Positions 7,388-19,525 of a stretch of 64,000 nt of DNA are shown piece by piece; positions within the stretch are counted from its first letter, which is position 1, and each line of letters opens with the position of its first letter. The stretch spans positions 62,001 to 126,000 of the forward strand of contig NZ_QMEL01000003.1 of NCBI RefSeq assembly GCF_003390885.1, written 5' to 3'. A program made the translations under genes and the position numbers. Under the pieces are notes generated by a model. That model was not told the DNA's origin, did no database searches, and saw only the letters and a list, made by a program, of their open reading frames with translations. The DNA comes from Pelagibacterium sediminicola (GTDB lineage Bacteria > Pseudomonadota > Alphaproteobacteria > Rhizobiales > Devosiaceae).

Positions 7388-10159
7388 GTGACAGACACGC
7401 CTGAAAACGACGCCGGCGGGATCGGCCCGACCGATATAACCCCGATCTCCATTACCGACGAAATGCGCAAATCCTATCTCGATTACGCCATGAGCGTGAT
7501 CGTGAGCCGCGCGCTGCCCGACGTACGCGACGGGCTCAAGCCCGTGCACCGGCGCATCCTCTTTTCGATGCACGAGCAGGGCTACGAGCACAACAAGCCC
7601 TACCGCAAATCGGCACGCGTCGTCGGCGACGTGATCGGTAAATACCACCCGCACGGCGATGCGGCGGTCTATATGTCTCTGGTTCGCATGGCGCAGAATT
7701 TCTCCATGCGCGTCACGCTGATCGACGGGCAGGGCAATTTCGGTTCGGTCGACGGCGATATGCCCGCCGCCATGCGGTATACTGAAGTGCGCATGGAAAA
7801 GGTCACGAACACGCTGCTCGATGACCTCGACAAGGATACGGTCGATTTCCGCGACAACTACGACAACACTGAATTCGAACCCTCGGTACTGCCCGCCCGG
7901 TTTCCCAACCTTCTGGTCAACGGCGGCGGCGGTATCGCCGTTGGTATGGCGACCAACATCCCCAGCCACAATCTGGGCGAGGTGATCGACGCAACGCTCG
8001 CCGTGATGGACAATGCCGACATCACCGTCGACGATCTCATGGAGATCATGCCGGGCCCAGATTTCCCCACGGCGGGTATAATCATCGGGAAATCCGGCAT
8101 CCGCTCGGCTTATGAAACGGGCCGGGGCTCGGTTCTGATGCGCGGACGCGTCACCATCGAGGAGGTGCGCAAGGAACGCGAGGCGTTGATCGTTCACGAG
8201 ATACCCTATCAGGTGAACAAGGCGACGATGATCGAAAAGATCGCCGAGATGGTGCGCGACAAGCGTATCGAGGGCATCGCGGACATCCGTGACGAATCCG
8301 ACCGGCAGGGCATGCGGGTGGTGATTGAACTGAAACGCGACGCGGTTGCCGACGTCGTTCTCAATCAGCTTTACCGCTTCTCGATGTTGCAGACTTCGTT
8401 CGGCTGCAATTTCGTCGCGCTCAATGGCGGCAAGCCCGAGCTGATGTCCTTGAAGCGCATCCTCGAAGCGTTCCTCATTTTCCGTGAGGAGGTGGTGACG
8501 CGGCGGGCACGCTTCCTGCTCAACAAGGCCCGCGACCGCGCGCATGTGCTGGTCGGCCTTCTGGTTGCCGTCAACAATGTGGACGAGGTGATCCGGCTGA
8601 TCCGTTCCTCGCCCGATCCCGCGACGGCACGCGAAAAGCTGCTCGACCGCGACTGGCCGGCGGCGGATGTGGCCGACCTCATCGCGCTGATCGACGATCC
8701 GCGGCATACGGTGAACGCGGACGGCACGTTCAGGCTTTCGGACGAGCAGGCTCGCGCCATCCTTGCGCTTACCCTGTCGCGGCTGACGGCGCTCGGCCGC
8801 AACGAGATCGGGGACGAACTCAATGGGCTCGGCGGGCAGATCGCGGACTACCTCGACATCCTGCGCAGCCGCGAGCGCGTGCTGGACATCATCCGCACCG
8901 AACTCGAGGAAGTAAAAGCGCAGTACGCGACGCCCCGCATGACGCAGATCGACGAGTTCGCGGGCGACCTCGACGACGAGGATCTGATCGCGCGCGAGGA
9001 TATGGTCGTCACCGTCTCCCACGCCGGTTACATCAAGCGCGTTCCGCTTTCGACCTATCGCGCGCAGCGCCGGGGCGGCAAGGGGCGTTCGGGCATGGCG
9101 ACGCGGGACGAGGATTTCGTCGCGCGGCTATTCGTTGCCAATACGCATACGCCGGTGCTGTTCTTTTCCTCGCGCGGCATCGTCTACAAGCTCAAGGTCT
9201 GGCGCCTGCCGGTCGCCGCGCCCAATGCGCGCGGCAAGGCGCTCATCAACATGCTCCCGCTCGAGGAGGGCGAGCGCATCACCTCGATCATGCCGTTGCC
9301 CGAGGACGAGGATACCTGGGACAGCCTCGACGTGGTCTTTGCCACCCGTGGCGGCAATGTCCGGCGCAACAAGCTCTCCGATTTCGTCGAGGTCCGCCAG
9401 AACGGCAAGATCGCCATGAAGCTCGACGAAGGCGACGGCATCGTGGGCGTCGAGACGGCGCGGGACGATGACGACGTGCTGCTGGCAACGTCCGGGGGGC
9501 GGGCCATCCGGTTCGAGATCGACAATGTGCGCGTCTTCAAGGGCCGGGATTCCACCGGGGTGCGCGGCGTGTCGCTGGGCGAGGGCGAGGAGGTCATTTC
9601 CCTTTCGATCCTGCGTCACTTCGATGCAACGCCGGGCGAGCGCAACAGTTTCCTCAAGCTTTACGGCGCCAACCGGCGCGCTGCGACGGGCGATGAGCCC
9701 GATACCGAAACCGTTATCACCGACGATGGCGAGGGCGAAGCCGATGAGGCCGCGCTTTCGGTCGAGCGTTATGCCGAAATGGACGCCGCCCAGCAGTTCA
9801 TCCTGACGATCAGCGAAAAGGGCTTCGGCAAGATGTCCTCGTCCTACGACTTCCGCACCTCCAATCGCGGCGGCAAGGGGATACAGGCGACCGACCTCTC
9901 CAAGATCGGTGAGATCGGCAGCCTCGTCGCGGCCTTCCCGGTGGAGGAAATGGATGAGTTGATGCTGGTTTCGGACGGGGGACAATTGATCCGCGTTCCG
10001 GTCGAGGGCATCCGCTTCACGAGCCGCGCATCCAAGGGCGTGCGGGTTTTCCACACGGCCGAAGACGAAAAAGTCGTCTCGGTCGAGCGAATCACCGAGC
10101 CTGAGAACGGCGAAGACGAGTTGGACGGCGAAGAAGGCGAGCCGCCCGCCGACGAATAA
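7388..10159 (+). CDS. gyrA: DNA gyrase subunit A
   Basis: Type II topoisomerase subunit that cuts and rejoins DNA to introduce negative supercoils with GyrB. The 923-residue protein starts at GTG. The catalytic tyrosine is Y131 in MRYTEVRM. The quinolone-determining region reads [18 protein letters not shown]92 sits where E. coli has S83 and M96 where it has D87. The C-terminal wrapping domain has the GyrA box QRRGGKG near residue 560 and several beta-pinwheel blades (such as [14 protein letters not shown]), with an alpha-type acidic insertion near residues 765-795 and an acidic tail. It stands alone at the head of the gyrA-coaD-ppi-queA-tgt row, typical of Rhizobiales. Confidence 0.97.
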   Translation: MTDTPENDAGGIGPTDITPISITDEMRKSYLDYAMSVIVSRALPDVRDGLKPVHRRILFSMHEQGYEHNKPYRKSARVVGDVIGKYHPHGDAAVYMSLVRMAQNFSMRVTLIDGQGNFGSVDGDMPAAMRYTEVRMEKVTNTLLDDLDKDTVDFRDNYDNTEFEPSVLPARFPNLLVNGGGGIAVGMATNIPSHNLGEVIDATLAVMDNADITVDDLMEIMPGPDFPTAGIIIGKSGIRSAYETGRGSVLMRGRVTIEEVRKEREALIVHEIPYQVNKATMIEKIAEMVRDKRIEGIADIRDESDRQGMRVVIELKRDAVADVVLNQLYRFSMLQTSFGCNFVALNGGKPELMSLKRILEAFLIFREEVVTRRARFLLNKARDRAHVLVGLLVAVNNVDEVIRLIRSSPDPATAREKLLDRDWPAADVADLIALIDDPRHTVNADGTFRLSDEQARAILALTLSRLTALGRNEIGDELNGLGGQIADYLDILRSRERVLDIIRTELEEVKAQYATPRMTQIDEFAGDLDDEDLIAREDMVVTVSHAGYIKRVPLSTYRAQRRGGKGRSGMATRDEDFVARLFVANTHTPVLFFSSRGIVYKLKVWRLPVAAPNARGKALINMLPLEEGERITSIMPLPEDEDTWDSLDVVFATRGGNVRRNKLSDFVEVRQNGKIAMKLDEGDGIVGVETARDDDDVLLATSGGRAIRFEIDNVRVFKGRDSTGVRGVSLGEGEEVISLSILRHFDATPGERNSFLKLYGANRRAATGDEPDTETVITDDGEGEADEAALSVERYAEMDAAQQFILTISEKGFGKMSSSYDFRTSNRGGKGIQATDLSKIGEIGSLVAAFPVEEMDELMLVSDGGQLIRVPVEGIRFTSRASKGVRVFHTAEDEKVVSVERITEPENGEDELDGEEGEPPADE

Positions 10160-10171
10160 GCCATGTGACCT

Positions 10172-10187
10172 CCTGCCCGCCGGCAGG
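10172..10187. terminator. GC-rich hairpin after gyrA
   Basis: CCTGCC-CGCC-GGCAGG, 13 bp after the gyrA stop codon. No U tract follows, so it is a possible factor-dependent terminator or 3'-end stabiliser only. Confidence 0.3.
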
Positions 10188-10222
10188 GGGGCACGGCCGC
10201 GTCAATTTCCGGAGATCGTCCG

Positions 10223-10843
10223 ATGCCCGATGCCGCCTCTCTCGTCGCATTCGTGACGGCTGCGTTCTTTATCGCCGTGGTGCCGGGCCCGACCGTCACG
10301 GTGATCATCGCCAGCGCGCTTTCGCGCGGAACGCTGGCCGGGCTGGCCATCATTCTTGGTACGCAGATCGGGCTCATCACCATGATCCTCGTGGTCGCGT
10401 TCGGGCTCGAGGCGGTGATGAGCTTCATGGGCTGGGCGTTCGATATCATCAAGCTGGCCGGGGCAGCCTATCTCGTTTGGCTCGGTTTCAAGATGCTGCG
10501 TTCGCACGGCGAGATCGAGCAGATGGAGGCCGAAAAGCACCGATCCTTGCGCGGTTATGTCGCGCAGGGGTTCTTCGTCATCTGGGCCAACCCCAAGGCT
10601 TTGCTGTTCTTTGGGGCCTTCCTGCCGCAATTCGTGGTGGGTTCGGGTGCGGCCCTGCCGCAGATCGTGCTGCTGGGCGTGTTGTTCATGATCGTCACCA
10701 CATTGAGCGATTCCGTTTATGCCGTTCTCGCCGGACGCGCGCGGCACTGGATCACGGCGGCACGGGTGAGGCTGGTCAGCCGCGTATCCGGCGCGATGCT
10801 CATCGGCGGCGGTATCTGGCTTGCACTCGCGCGGCGGGCATGA
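10223..10843 (+). CDS. LysE/RhtB-family amino-acid exporter
   Basis: A 206-residue protein with about six helices. The LysE/RhtB hallmarks are the early segment [21 protein letters not shown] (about residues 12-32) and the central [18 protein letters not shown]. These proteins export amino acids or similar small molecules through the inner membrane by proton exchange; the substrate cannot be read from sequence. An ATG with a GGAG-type site upstream (tccggagatcg) supports the start. It lies 13 bases upstream of coaD in the same direction. Confidence 0.88.
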   Translation: MPDAASLVAFVTAAFFIAVVPGPTVTVIIASALSRGTLAGLAIILGTQIGLITMILVVAFGLEAVMSFMGWAFDIIKLAGAAYLVWLGFKMLRSHGEIEQMEAEKHRSLRGYVAQGFFVIWANPKALLFFGAFLPQFVVGSGAALPQIVLLGVLFMIVTTLSDSVYAVLAGRARHWITAARVRLVSRVSGAMLIGGGIWLALARRA

Positions 10844-10856
10844 CAAAACCGCTGCC

Positions 10857-11345
10857 ATGACACAGCGCATCGGATTCTACCCCGGCTCGTTCGACCCCGT
10901 GACCAACGGGCATATCGATGTGATCGAACGGGCCTGCAAGCTGGTGGACAAGCTGATCGTCGCCATCGGCGTCCATGCAGCCAAGTCGCCCTATCTGTCA
11001 GCCGAAGCTCGCAGGCAATTGCTCGGAGAGGTCGCCGCGCCGATCGCGCAGCGCCACGGCGTTGCTGTTGAAATCACGGAGTTCGACGGGCTCATGGTGC
11101 AGGCAGCCCAACGGCTCGGTGCGACCATCGTCATCCGGGGGCTGCGCGACACGACCGACTACAATTATGAAATGCAGATGGTAGGCATGAACGCCCAGAT
11201 GGCGCCTGAGGTGCAGACGGTGTTCGTCCCCTCGAGCCCCTATGTTCGGCATATCTCAGCGACGCTGGTGCGCCAGATCGCCGAGATGGGCGGGGACGTG
11301 ACCCCGTTCGTTCCACGTACCGTTCTCAAAGCGTTGGGGAAATAA
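10857..11345 (+). CDS. coaD: Phosphopantetheine adenylyltransferase
   Basis: Penultimate step of coenzyme A synthesis: joins 4'-phosphopantetheine and ATP to dephospho-CoA. It has 162 residues, the normal length. The nucleotidyl-transferase motif [14 protein letters not shown] is at residues 8-21 and the ATP-binding [17 protein letters not shown] lies near residue 120. The ATG at 10857 was chosen because the family begins directly at the [12 protein letters not shown] block; an upstream in-frame start would add 12 unusual residues. The stop overlaps the next start (TAATG). Confidence 0.95.
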   Translation: MTQRIGFYPGSFDPVTNGHIDVIERACKLVDKLIVAIGVHAAKSPYLSAEARRQLLGEVAAPIAQRHGVAVEITEFDGLMVQAAQRLGATIVIRGLRDTTDYNYEMQMVGMNAQMAPEVQTVFVPSSPYVRHISATLVRQIAEMGGDVTPFVPRTVLKALGK

Positions 11346-11962
11346 TGTCTGCGAACGCTCCAGGGCAGACCAGCCGCAAGATCGGCGTGCTGGTCCTCGC
11401 TTTCGTCGCGCTGTTCGGGGTCATGGCCGCCTTGCCCCACACCCCGTGGCGTGTGGAAGCGCCGGGGCCGGTGGTGTCCGGCATTCCGGCGGATGCGCCG
11501 GTTGCAACGCTGACGCTTGCCACTGGGGAAGTCGAGATCGCGCTGCGGCGCGATCTTGCCCCCAGGCACGTCGAGCGCATCATCGAACTGGCCAATTCGG
11601 GCTTTTACGACGGGATCGTCTTCCATCGCGTCATCCCCGGTTTCATGGCCCAGACCGGCGATCCGCAGGGGACGGGAATGGGCGGTTCGGACCTGCCGGA
11701 CCTTGAAGCCGAGTTCACCAATACCAACTTTACCCGCGGCACGGTGGGCATGGCCCGTTCGGCGAATCCCGATTCCGCCAATTCGCAATTCTTCATCGTC
11801 ACCGCGGATTCGCCCCATCTCAACGGGCAATACACGCTCTTTGGCAACGTCATCTCCGGCATGGATCATATCGATGCCATCAAGCAGGGTGACGTGCGGA
11901 GCAATGGCACGGTCCAGAACCCGGATGCCATGATCTCGCTGCGCATTGCCCAACCGGAATAA
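11345..11962 (+). CDS. Membrane-anchored or exported cyclophilin-type prolyl isomerase
   Basis: Peptidyl-prolyl cis-trans isomerase of the cyclophilin family, 205 residues. A hydrophobic segment at about residues 13-31 (VLVLAFVALFGVMAAL), without a clear cleavage site, suggests a periplasmic domain that is anchored or exported. The cyclophilin core follows with FYDGIVFHRVIPGFMAQTGDPQGTG and SANSQFFIV. It overlaps the coaD stop by one base and is followed 19 bases later by a second, cytoplasmic cyclophilin, an apparent tandem duplication with one copy targeted outside the cytoplasm. Confidence 0.92.
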   Translation: MSANAPGQTSRKIGVLVLAFVALFGVMAALPHTPWRVEAPGPVVSGIPADAPVATLTLATGEVEIALRRDLAPRHVERIIELANSGFYDGIVFHRVIPGFMAQTGDPQGTGMGGSDLPDLEAEFTNTNFTRGTVGMARSANPDSANSQFFIVTADSPHLNGQYTLFGNVISGMDHIDAIKQGDVRSNGTVQNPDAMISLRIAQPE

Positions 11963-11981
11963 CCAGAACAAGGAAAGCCTC

Positions 11982-12458
11982 ATGGCCGACATCAAGGACC
12001 CGGAAAACACGATCGTCATGGAAACGAGCAAGGGAACGGTCGTCATCGAACTGCGTCCCGACATTGCTCCCAACCATGCCGCGCGCATCAAGGAACTGGC
12101 GCGGGAGAATTTTTATGACGGGATCGTCTTTCACCGCGTAATCGAGGATTTCATGGCGCAGGTGGGGTGCCCCAAGGGCAATGGCACGGGTGGATCGGAC
12201 AAGCCCGATCTTGCCGCCGAATTCTCTACCGAAAAGCATGTGCGCGGCACGGTTTCGGCCGCCCGCTCGGCCAATCCCAATTCGGCCAACTCCCAGTTCT
12301 TCATCTGCTTTACCGACGCGCCCTGGCTCAACGGCCAGTATTCGGTATTCGGCAAGGTGATCGAGGGCATGGACGTGATTGACCAGCTCGAACGCGGCGA
12401 ACCGGTCCGCAACCCCGACAAGATCATCACCATGCGCGTTGCGGCGGACGTGGCGTAG
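11982..12458 (+). CDS. Cytoplasmic cyclophilin-type prolyl isomerase
   Basis: A 158-residue cyclophilin without signal sequence. Core motifs are FYDGIVFHRVIEDFMAQVGCPKGNGTGG and SANSQFFICFTDAPWLNGQYSVFGKV. It resembles the upstream paralogue throughout the core but lacks the hydrophobic N-terminus, so it should act in the cytoplasm as a PpiB-like folding catalyst. The start at 11982 has an AGGAAAG ribosome site. A large palindromic repeat separates it from queA. Confidence 0.93.
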   Translation: MADIKDPENTIVMETSKGTVVIELRPDIAPNHAARIKELARENFYDGIVFHRVIEDFMAQVGCPKGNGTGGSDKPDLAAEFSTEKHVRGTVSAARSANPNSANSQFFICFTDAPWLNGQYSVFGKVIEGMDVIDQLERGEPVRNPDKIITMRVAADVA

Positions 12459-12475
12459 GGCCTATCTATCCCACT

Positions 12476-12583
12476 ATTGTCACCCCGGGATTTATTCCCG
12501 GGGGCCAGAGAAGGCTTCGCCCAGAACTCCGGGCTTACGGCGGGATCGCGCTGGGTTCCGGGAATAAATCCCGGAATGACAAT
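12476..12583. repeat. Paired palindrome element (ATTGTCA ... TGACAAT), copy 1
   Basis: A ~108-bp inverted structure. ATTGTCA then palindrome CCCCGGGA-TTTAT-TCCCGGGG (12483-12503); ~50 bp of unique DNA; palindrome TTCCGGGA-ATAAA-TCCCGGAA (12556-12576); TGACAAT. Halves of the same element, in opposite order, recur at 39211-39320 and 40333-40437. It fills the ppi-queA gap and ends 28 bp before the queA start. Confidence 0.85.
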
Positions 12584-12611
12584 GGAGGGGTGGCGGGTCA
12601 TTATAAACCCC

Positions 12612-13682
12612 ATGAAGGTCGATCTGTTCGATTTCGATTTGCCCGAGGACCGGATCGCGCTGTATCCGGTGAACCCGCGTGACAGCGCCAGGATGCTCGT
12701 GGTCGGCCCGGATGGCGTACTTTCAGATCGGGTCGTCACCGATCTCGCCGAAATTCTCCGTCCCAATGATGTTCTGGTCGTCAACGACACGCGAGTCATT
12801 CCCGCTGAACTCTGGGGCGCGCGGCATCGAGGGGAGCATGTTGCCCATGTCTCGTTCAACCTCCACAAGCGAGTGAACGGGAACATGTGGCTGGCGTTTG
12901 CGCGGCCGGCGAAGCGGCTGAGGCCCGGCGACCGGGTGCATTTTGGCGAGACCTCCGAAGTCTGCATGCTCGATGAGCTGTCTGCGACGGTAAAAGCGGT
13001 CGAGGACGGGCAGGTGACGCTGGCGTTCGATTTTTCCGATGCCGTGCTGGACGAGGCGATCAAGGCGCGCGGGGCGATGCCGCTGCCGCCCTATATCGGA
13101 TTGAAGCGCGATATCGAGGAGCGGGACAAGGCCGATTACCAGACCGTTTATGCAAAGCACGACGGCGCGGTCGCGGCGCCCACGGCGGGGCTGCATTTTA
13201 CGCCCGAATTGCTGGAGCGGCTGGAGGCCAGCGGCGTCGCCATCGAACGGGTAACGCTCCACGTTGGGGCGGGGACGTTCCTGCCGATGAAGGCGGACGA
13301 TACCGACGACCACAAGATGCACGCTGAGTGGGGCGAGGTTTCCGCCGAAACGGTTGCGCGCATCGTTGCGGCCAGGGCCAGCGGCGGCCGGGTGATCGCG
13401 GTCGGCACGACCAGCCTGCGACTGCTTGAAAGCGCGGCGCGGGCGAACGGTGAACTCCAGCCCTTCACCGGGGAAACCGATATTTTCATTACACCCGGCT
13501 TCCGCTTCCGCGTCGTCGACGTGCTGATGACCAATTTTCACCTGCCGCGTTCGACGCTCTTCATGCTGGTTTCGGCCTTTTCCGGCTTGGAGACCATGCG
13601 CAAAGCCTATAAGCACGCCATCGACAACCAATACCGCTTTTACTCCTATGGCGACTCCTCGCTGCTGTTCCGGGCCGGGTGA
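12612..13682 (+). CDS. queA: tRNA preQ1(34) S-adenosylmethionine ribosyltransferase-isomerase
   Basis: Transfers and isomerises the ribosyl part of AdoMet onto preQ1 in tRNA to make epoxyqueuosine. 356 residues, beginning [19 protein letters not shown], with [34 protein letters not shown] and [24 protein letters not shown], all QueA hallmarks. The upstream in-frame ATG at 12582 lies at the edge of a repeat element and is not conserved in the family. Its stop overlaps the tgt start (TGATG), so the two queuosine enzymes are coupled. Confidence 0.95.
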   Translation: MKVDLFDFDLPEDRIALYPVNPRDSARMLVVGPDGVLSDRVVTDLAEILRPNDVLVVNDTRVIPAELWGARHRGEHVAHVSFNLHKRVNGNMWLAFARPAKRLRPGDRVHFGETSEVCMLDELSATVKAVEDGQVTLAFDFSDAVLDEAIKARGAMPLPPYIGLKRDIEERDKADYQTVYAKHDGAVAAPTAGLHFTPELLERLEASGVAIERVTLHVGAGTFLPMKADDTDDHKMHAEWGEVSAETVARIVAARASGGRVIAVGTTSLRLLESAARANGELQPFTGETDIFITPGFRFRVVDVLMTNFHLPRSTLFMLVSAFSGLETMRKAYKHAIDNQYRFYSYGDSSLLFRAG

Positions 13683-14815
13683 TGACTGACCATTTCAGCT
13701 TTACGCTTTTAAAGACCGACAGCATGGCCCGCCGGGGGCGGATCGATACGCCGCGCGGCGACATCCGCACGCCCGCTTTCATGCCGGTGGGCACGGCCGG
13801 AACGGTCAAGGCGCTCTATCCCGAACAGGTGCGCGAAACGGGCGCCGATGTTCTCTTGGGCAACACCTATCACCTGATGCTGCGTCCCGGCGCGGAGCGC
13901 GTTGCCCGGCTCGGGGGGTTGCATGATTTCATGGACTGGCAGCGCCCGATCCTCACCGATTCCGGCGGGTTTCAGGTGATGAGTCTCGCCAAGCTGCGCA
14001 AGCTCGATGAAAACGGGGTGACCTTCAGATCCCACATCGACGGGTCGAGCCACGACCTTACGCCCGAACGCTCGATCGAGATCCAGAAGTTACTCGATTC
14101 CGACATCATCATGCAGCTTGATGAATGCGTGGGGCTTCCTGCCGGGTATGAGGAACTGGAGCGGGCGATGGAACTCTCCATCCGCTGGGCGGAGCGCTCC
14201 AAAAAGGCGTTCGATGATGCCAGGGGCAGGGCGTTGTTCGGGATCGTCCAAGGGGGGGATAATCCCGAATTGCGTGCACGTTCGGCAAGGGGGCTCACCG
14301 ATATCGGCTTTCACGGTTATTCTGTGGGCGGGCTGGCGGTCGGCGAGCCGCAGGACGTGATGTTCAAGGTGATCGAGGAGATAACGCCCCAGCTTCCCAC
14401 AGACAAGCCGCGCTATCTGATGGGGGTGGGCAAGCCCGACGATCTGCTCGGCGCGGTCGAGCGCGGCATCGACATGTTCGATTGCGTGCACCCCACCCGC
14501 GCCGGACGGCACGGGCATGCCTATACGCGGTTCGGCGTCGTCAATTTGAAGAACGCCCGCCACAAGGACGATCCGCGTCCGCTGGACGAGACCTCGCCCA
14601 ACCCGACGGCGCGGCGTTTTTCGCGCGCTTATCTCCATCATCTGGTGCGCTGTGAGGAAATCCTGGGCGCAATGATCCTCTCCCAGATCAACCTTTCCTA
14701 TTATCAGGAGTTGATGGAGGGCATGCGAAATGCGATTGAGAATACGACTTTCGCATCATACTGCGCAGCGATCCGTGAGGGATGGGCCCGAGGGGACCTG
14801 CCCGCGCTGGATTAA
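13682..14815 (+). CDS. tgt: Queuine/preQ1 tRNA-guanine transglycosylase, zinc site absent
   Basis: Swaps guanine-34 of GUN tRNAs for preQ1, the substrate of QueA. 377 residues. Catalytic parts are intact: D94 in [18 protein letters not shown], and the nucleophile D267 in [16 protein letters not shown]. The zinc-binding subdomain is altered. Where Zymomonas Tgt has C318, C320, C323 and H349, this protein has S305, N307, A310 (in [20 protein letters not shown]) and I336 (in [10 protein letters not shown]). The offset is 13 for all four and for D280/D267, so the alignment is gapless. The fold motif [22 protein letters not shown] is otherwise conserved. ATG preferred over the GTG three bases earlier because it overlaps the queA stop. 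Confidence 0.93.
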   Translation: MTDHFSFTLLKTDSMARRGRIDTPRGDIRTPAFMPVGTAGTVKALYPEQVRETGADVLLGNTYHLMLRPGAERVARLGGLHDFMDWQRPILTDSGGFQVMSLAKLRKLDENGVTFRSHIDGSSHDLTPERSIEIQKLLDSDIIMQLDECVGLPAGYEELERAMELSIRWAERSKKAFDDARGRALFGIVQGGDNPELRARSARGLTDIGFHGYSVGGLAVGEPQDVMFKVIEEITPQLPTDKPRYLMGVGKPDDLLGAVERGIDMFDCVHPTRAGRHGHAYTRFGVVNLKNARHKDDPRPLDETSPNPTARRFSRAYLHHLVRCEEILGAMILSQINLSYYQELMEGMRNAIENTTFASYCAAIREGWARGDLPALD

Positions 14816-14826
14816 AGGATATTCCG

Positions 14827-16469
<1,643 letters not shown>

Positions 16470-16473
<4 letters not shown>

Positions 16474-17225
16474 CTGTCACCACCGAGGAAGAACTCGAAC
16501 GCCTCAAGGCTATCGGTCGCATCTGCGCTATTGCCCGCGACGCCATGGCCGCTGCGCTCGAGCCGGGCATGACGACGCGCGAGCTCGACGATATCGGGCG
16601 CAAGGTGCTGGACGATAACGGCGCGCGCTCGGCGCCCGAGGTCACCTATGATTTCCCCGGCGCCACTTGTATTTCGGTCAACGAGGAAATCGCGCACGGC
16701 ATTCCGGGCGACCGGGTGATCGCGGCGGGGGACCTCGTCAATATCGACGTTTCGGCCGAAAAGGACGGGCTTTTCGCCGATACCGGCGCCTCCTACATCG
16801 TGCCGCCCGGGACAAGGGAGATCGAAAAGCTCTGCCGGGACGGCAAGAAGGCCATGTGGGCCGGCATCCGCGCGGTGAAGGCAGGCGGCAATCTGGCCGA
16901 TATCGGGCAGGCCATCGGCAAGTTCGCGGGCACCAACGGTTATACGCTGATCCGCAACCTTGCCAGCCATGGCATCGGCTACAGCCTGCATGACGAGCCG
17001 GGCGAGATTCCCACCTGGCCGGACCGTTCCGAACGTCGCCGCATCGCGGACGGACTGGTCTTCACCGTTGAGCCGTTCCTTTCGCTGGGCGGGAAGATGG
17101 CGCAGGAAAAGGCAATGGACGATCCCTGGACGCTGGTTGCCGTGCCTGCTGCACTATGCGTCCAGTATGAGCATACGGTGGTGGCGACGCGCCGGGGCGC
17201 GGTTGTCGTGACGCTGGCGGCTTAG
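16470..17225 (+). CDS. map: Type I methionine aminopeptidase
   Basis: Removes the initiator methionine from nascent proteins. 251 residues counted from a TTG that overlaps the pgi stop (TTGA); the upstream open frame is a shadow of pgi. The protein begins [19 protein letters not shown], as in homologues. The five metal ligands are visible: the two Asp of [18 protein letters not shown], His in [14 protein letters not shown], Glu in [10 protein letters not shown] and Glu in VQYEHTVV. SCxH-type zinc-finger extensions are absent. This is the variant class common in proteobacteria beside a second, essential Map elsewhere in the genome, so it may be the accessory copy. Confidence 0.92.
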
Positions 17226-17236
17226 GAAGGTCTTGA

Positions 17237-17263
17237 TTGAACGAAAAAACGATTTTCGTTCAA
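17237..17263. promoter_or_regulatory. Perfect 11-bp inverted repeat between map and the PRC-barrel gene
   Basis: TTGAACGAAAA (17237-17247), AACGA spacer, TTTTCGTTCAA (17253-17263). AT-rich symmetric arms look like an operator or a weak terminator for map; no run of T directly follows. A second TTCGTTCA half-site starts at 17264. Confidence 0.45.
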
Positions 17264-17443
17264 TTCGTTCAGTTATAAATTTGCGGGTTCCATGAATTTC
17301 GTCCTGTTTCGGTGGCCGGGCAACGTTTCAGGATAAGCGGGCTTGGCGGGACGGGGACAAGAAGGGAAGGGCGGAACAAGAGCTATTTCCAGCCGTTGAT
17401 GAGGCAAGCCGCGAGCGGCGCAATCAACCAAGGAGACAGGCTC

Positions 17444-17809
17444 ATGCCCACAGCATCCGGACATACCATCGCCATTCCCGCCTCGCGCGCGATCGGCACC
17501 GACGTTTACAATCTCGACGGGGAAAAGATCGGCAAGGTCGAGGACCTCATGCTGGACAAGACCGATAATACGATCATGTTCGCAGTCGTCGGGTTCGGCG
17601 GGTTTCTCGGCATGGGCGAGAAATTCCACCCGCTGCCCTGGGCGGCGCTCGACTATTCCAAGGATACGGGCGGGTATGTCGTGCCCTACTCGCGCGCGGA
17701 ACTGGAAGCTGCCCCGGCGAACAGTATCAAGGACCTGACGCGCGACGATGGCTACAATGCCCGTCAGGAGGCGTACGACTATTACAAGGTCGAACCGTAT
17801 TGGCACTGA
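17444..17809 (+). CDS. PRC-barrel domain protein
   Basis: A 121-residue soluble protein with a single PRC-barrel: ASRAIGTDVYNLDGEKIGKVEDLMLDKTDNTIMFAVVGFGGFLGMGEKFHPLPW is the classic beta-barrel repeat (residues about 15-65). Such domains occur in the photosynthetic reaction centre H subunit, in RimM, and as free-standing stress-associated proteins in Rhizobiales; the free-standing ones have no defined job. The start has a strong AAGGAGA site 8 bases ahead, which settles the ATG at 17444. It is monocistronic, with its own AT-rich dyad upstream. Confidence 0.85.
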   Translation: MPTASGHTIAIPASRAIGTDVYNLDGEKIGKVEDLMLDKTDNTIMFAVVGFGGFLGMGEKFHPLPWAALDYSKDTGGYVVPYSRAELEAAPANSIKDLTRDDGYNARQEAYDYYKVEPYWH

Positions 17810-17851
17810 GTGTTTCGGGTTTTGGCTGAATCGCCCTCACGCCCTTCGCTG

Positions 17852-17870
17852 CCCCGGCCTCGAGCCGGGG
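17852..17870. repeat. Dispersed palindrome, CCCCGGC-CTCGA-GCCGGGG variant
   Basis: 7-bp arms with a CTCGA loop in the gap between the PRC-barrel gene and eno. Related by its arms to the GAAA-loop palindromes elsewhere in the window. Confidence 0.55.
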
Positions 17871-17963
17871 CCCATGTTGAAACAGCCGCGGGCGGCAGGG
17901 CAGGCACTCGTCCGCAATGTTTTTGTCGCTTAAGCCCTTCCTTCTGAACACGGGGTTGAATAG

Positions 17964-19280
<1,317 letters not shown>

Positions 19281-19310
19281 GAGGTACTTTCGGCCTCGCC
19301 ACACCTCGTC

Positions 19311-19398
19311 GCTTCCCCGGCGAAAGCCGGGGACCATCGCCGCGCCCACTTCCCGCGTTGAAGGATCGATGGACTCCGGCTTTCGCCGGAGAAGCGAT
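19311..19398. repeat. Head-to-head pair of CCGGC-GAAA-GCCGG palindromes
   Basis: CGCTTCCCCGGC-GAAA-GCCGGGGACC (19311-19336) and, ~38 bp later, the reverse complement form GGACTCCGGC-TTTC-GCCGGAGAAGCG (19372-19397). Together they make an ~88-bp imperfect inverted repeat in the eno-ftsB gap. The same design occurs at 27994-28084. Confidence 0.8.
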
Positions 19399-19525
19399 GG
19401 CGTGGGGCGTGGGCACAAGGGTGGTTTGTGAAAACGCCTCGTGCTGCCCCGCGTGGCAACCACTCCTTAAGCCCGTTGCCCGATAGTGCGGGGCAGGTAT
19501 CACCATCGAGTCGGCGGCGTTTTTC

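Noticed and set aside
7355-9022. 555-codon open frame antisense to gyrA
   Set aside because: Typical antisense shadow in high-GC DNA, His/Asp/Arg-rich, without family motifs; gyrA is certain on the other strand.
12167-12382. Possible CRISPR or tandem repeats among the intergenic palindromes
   Set aside because: The palindromes are dispersed singly or in facing pairs over tens of kb, without regular spacers or cas genes; nothing in the window resembles a CRISPR array.
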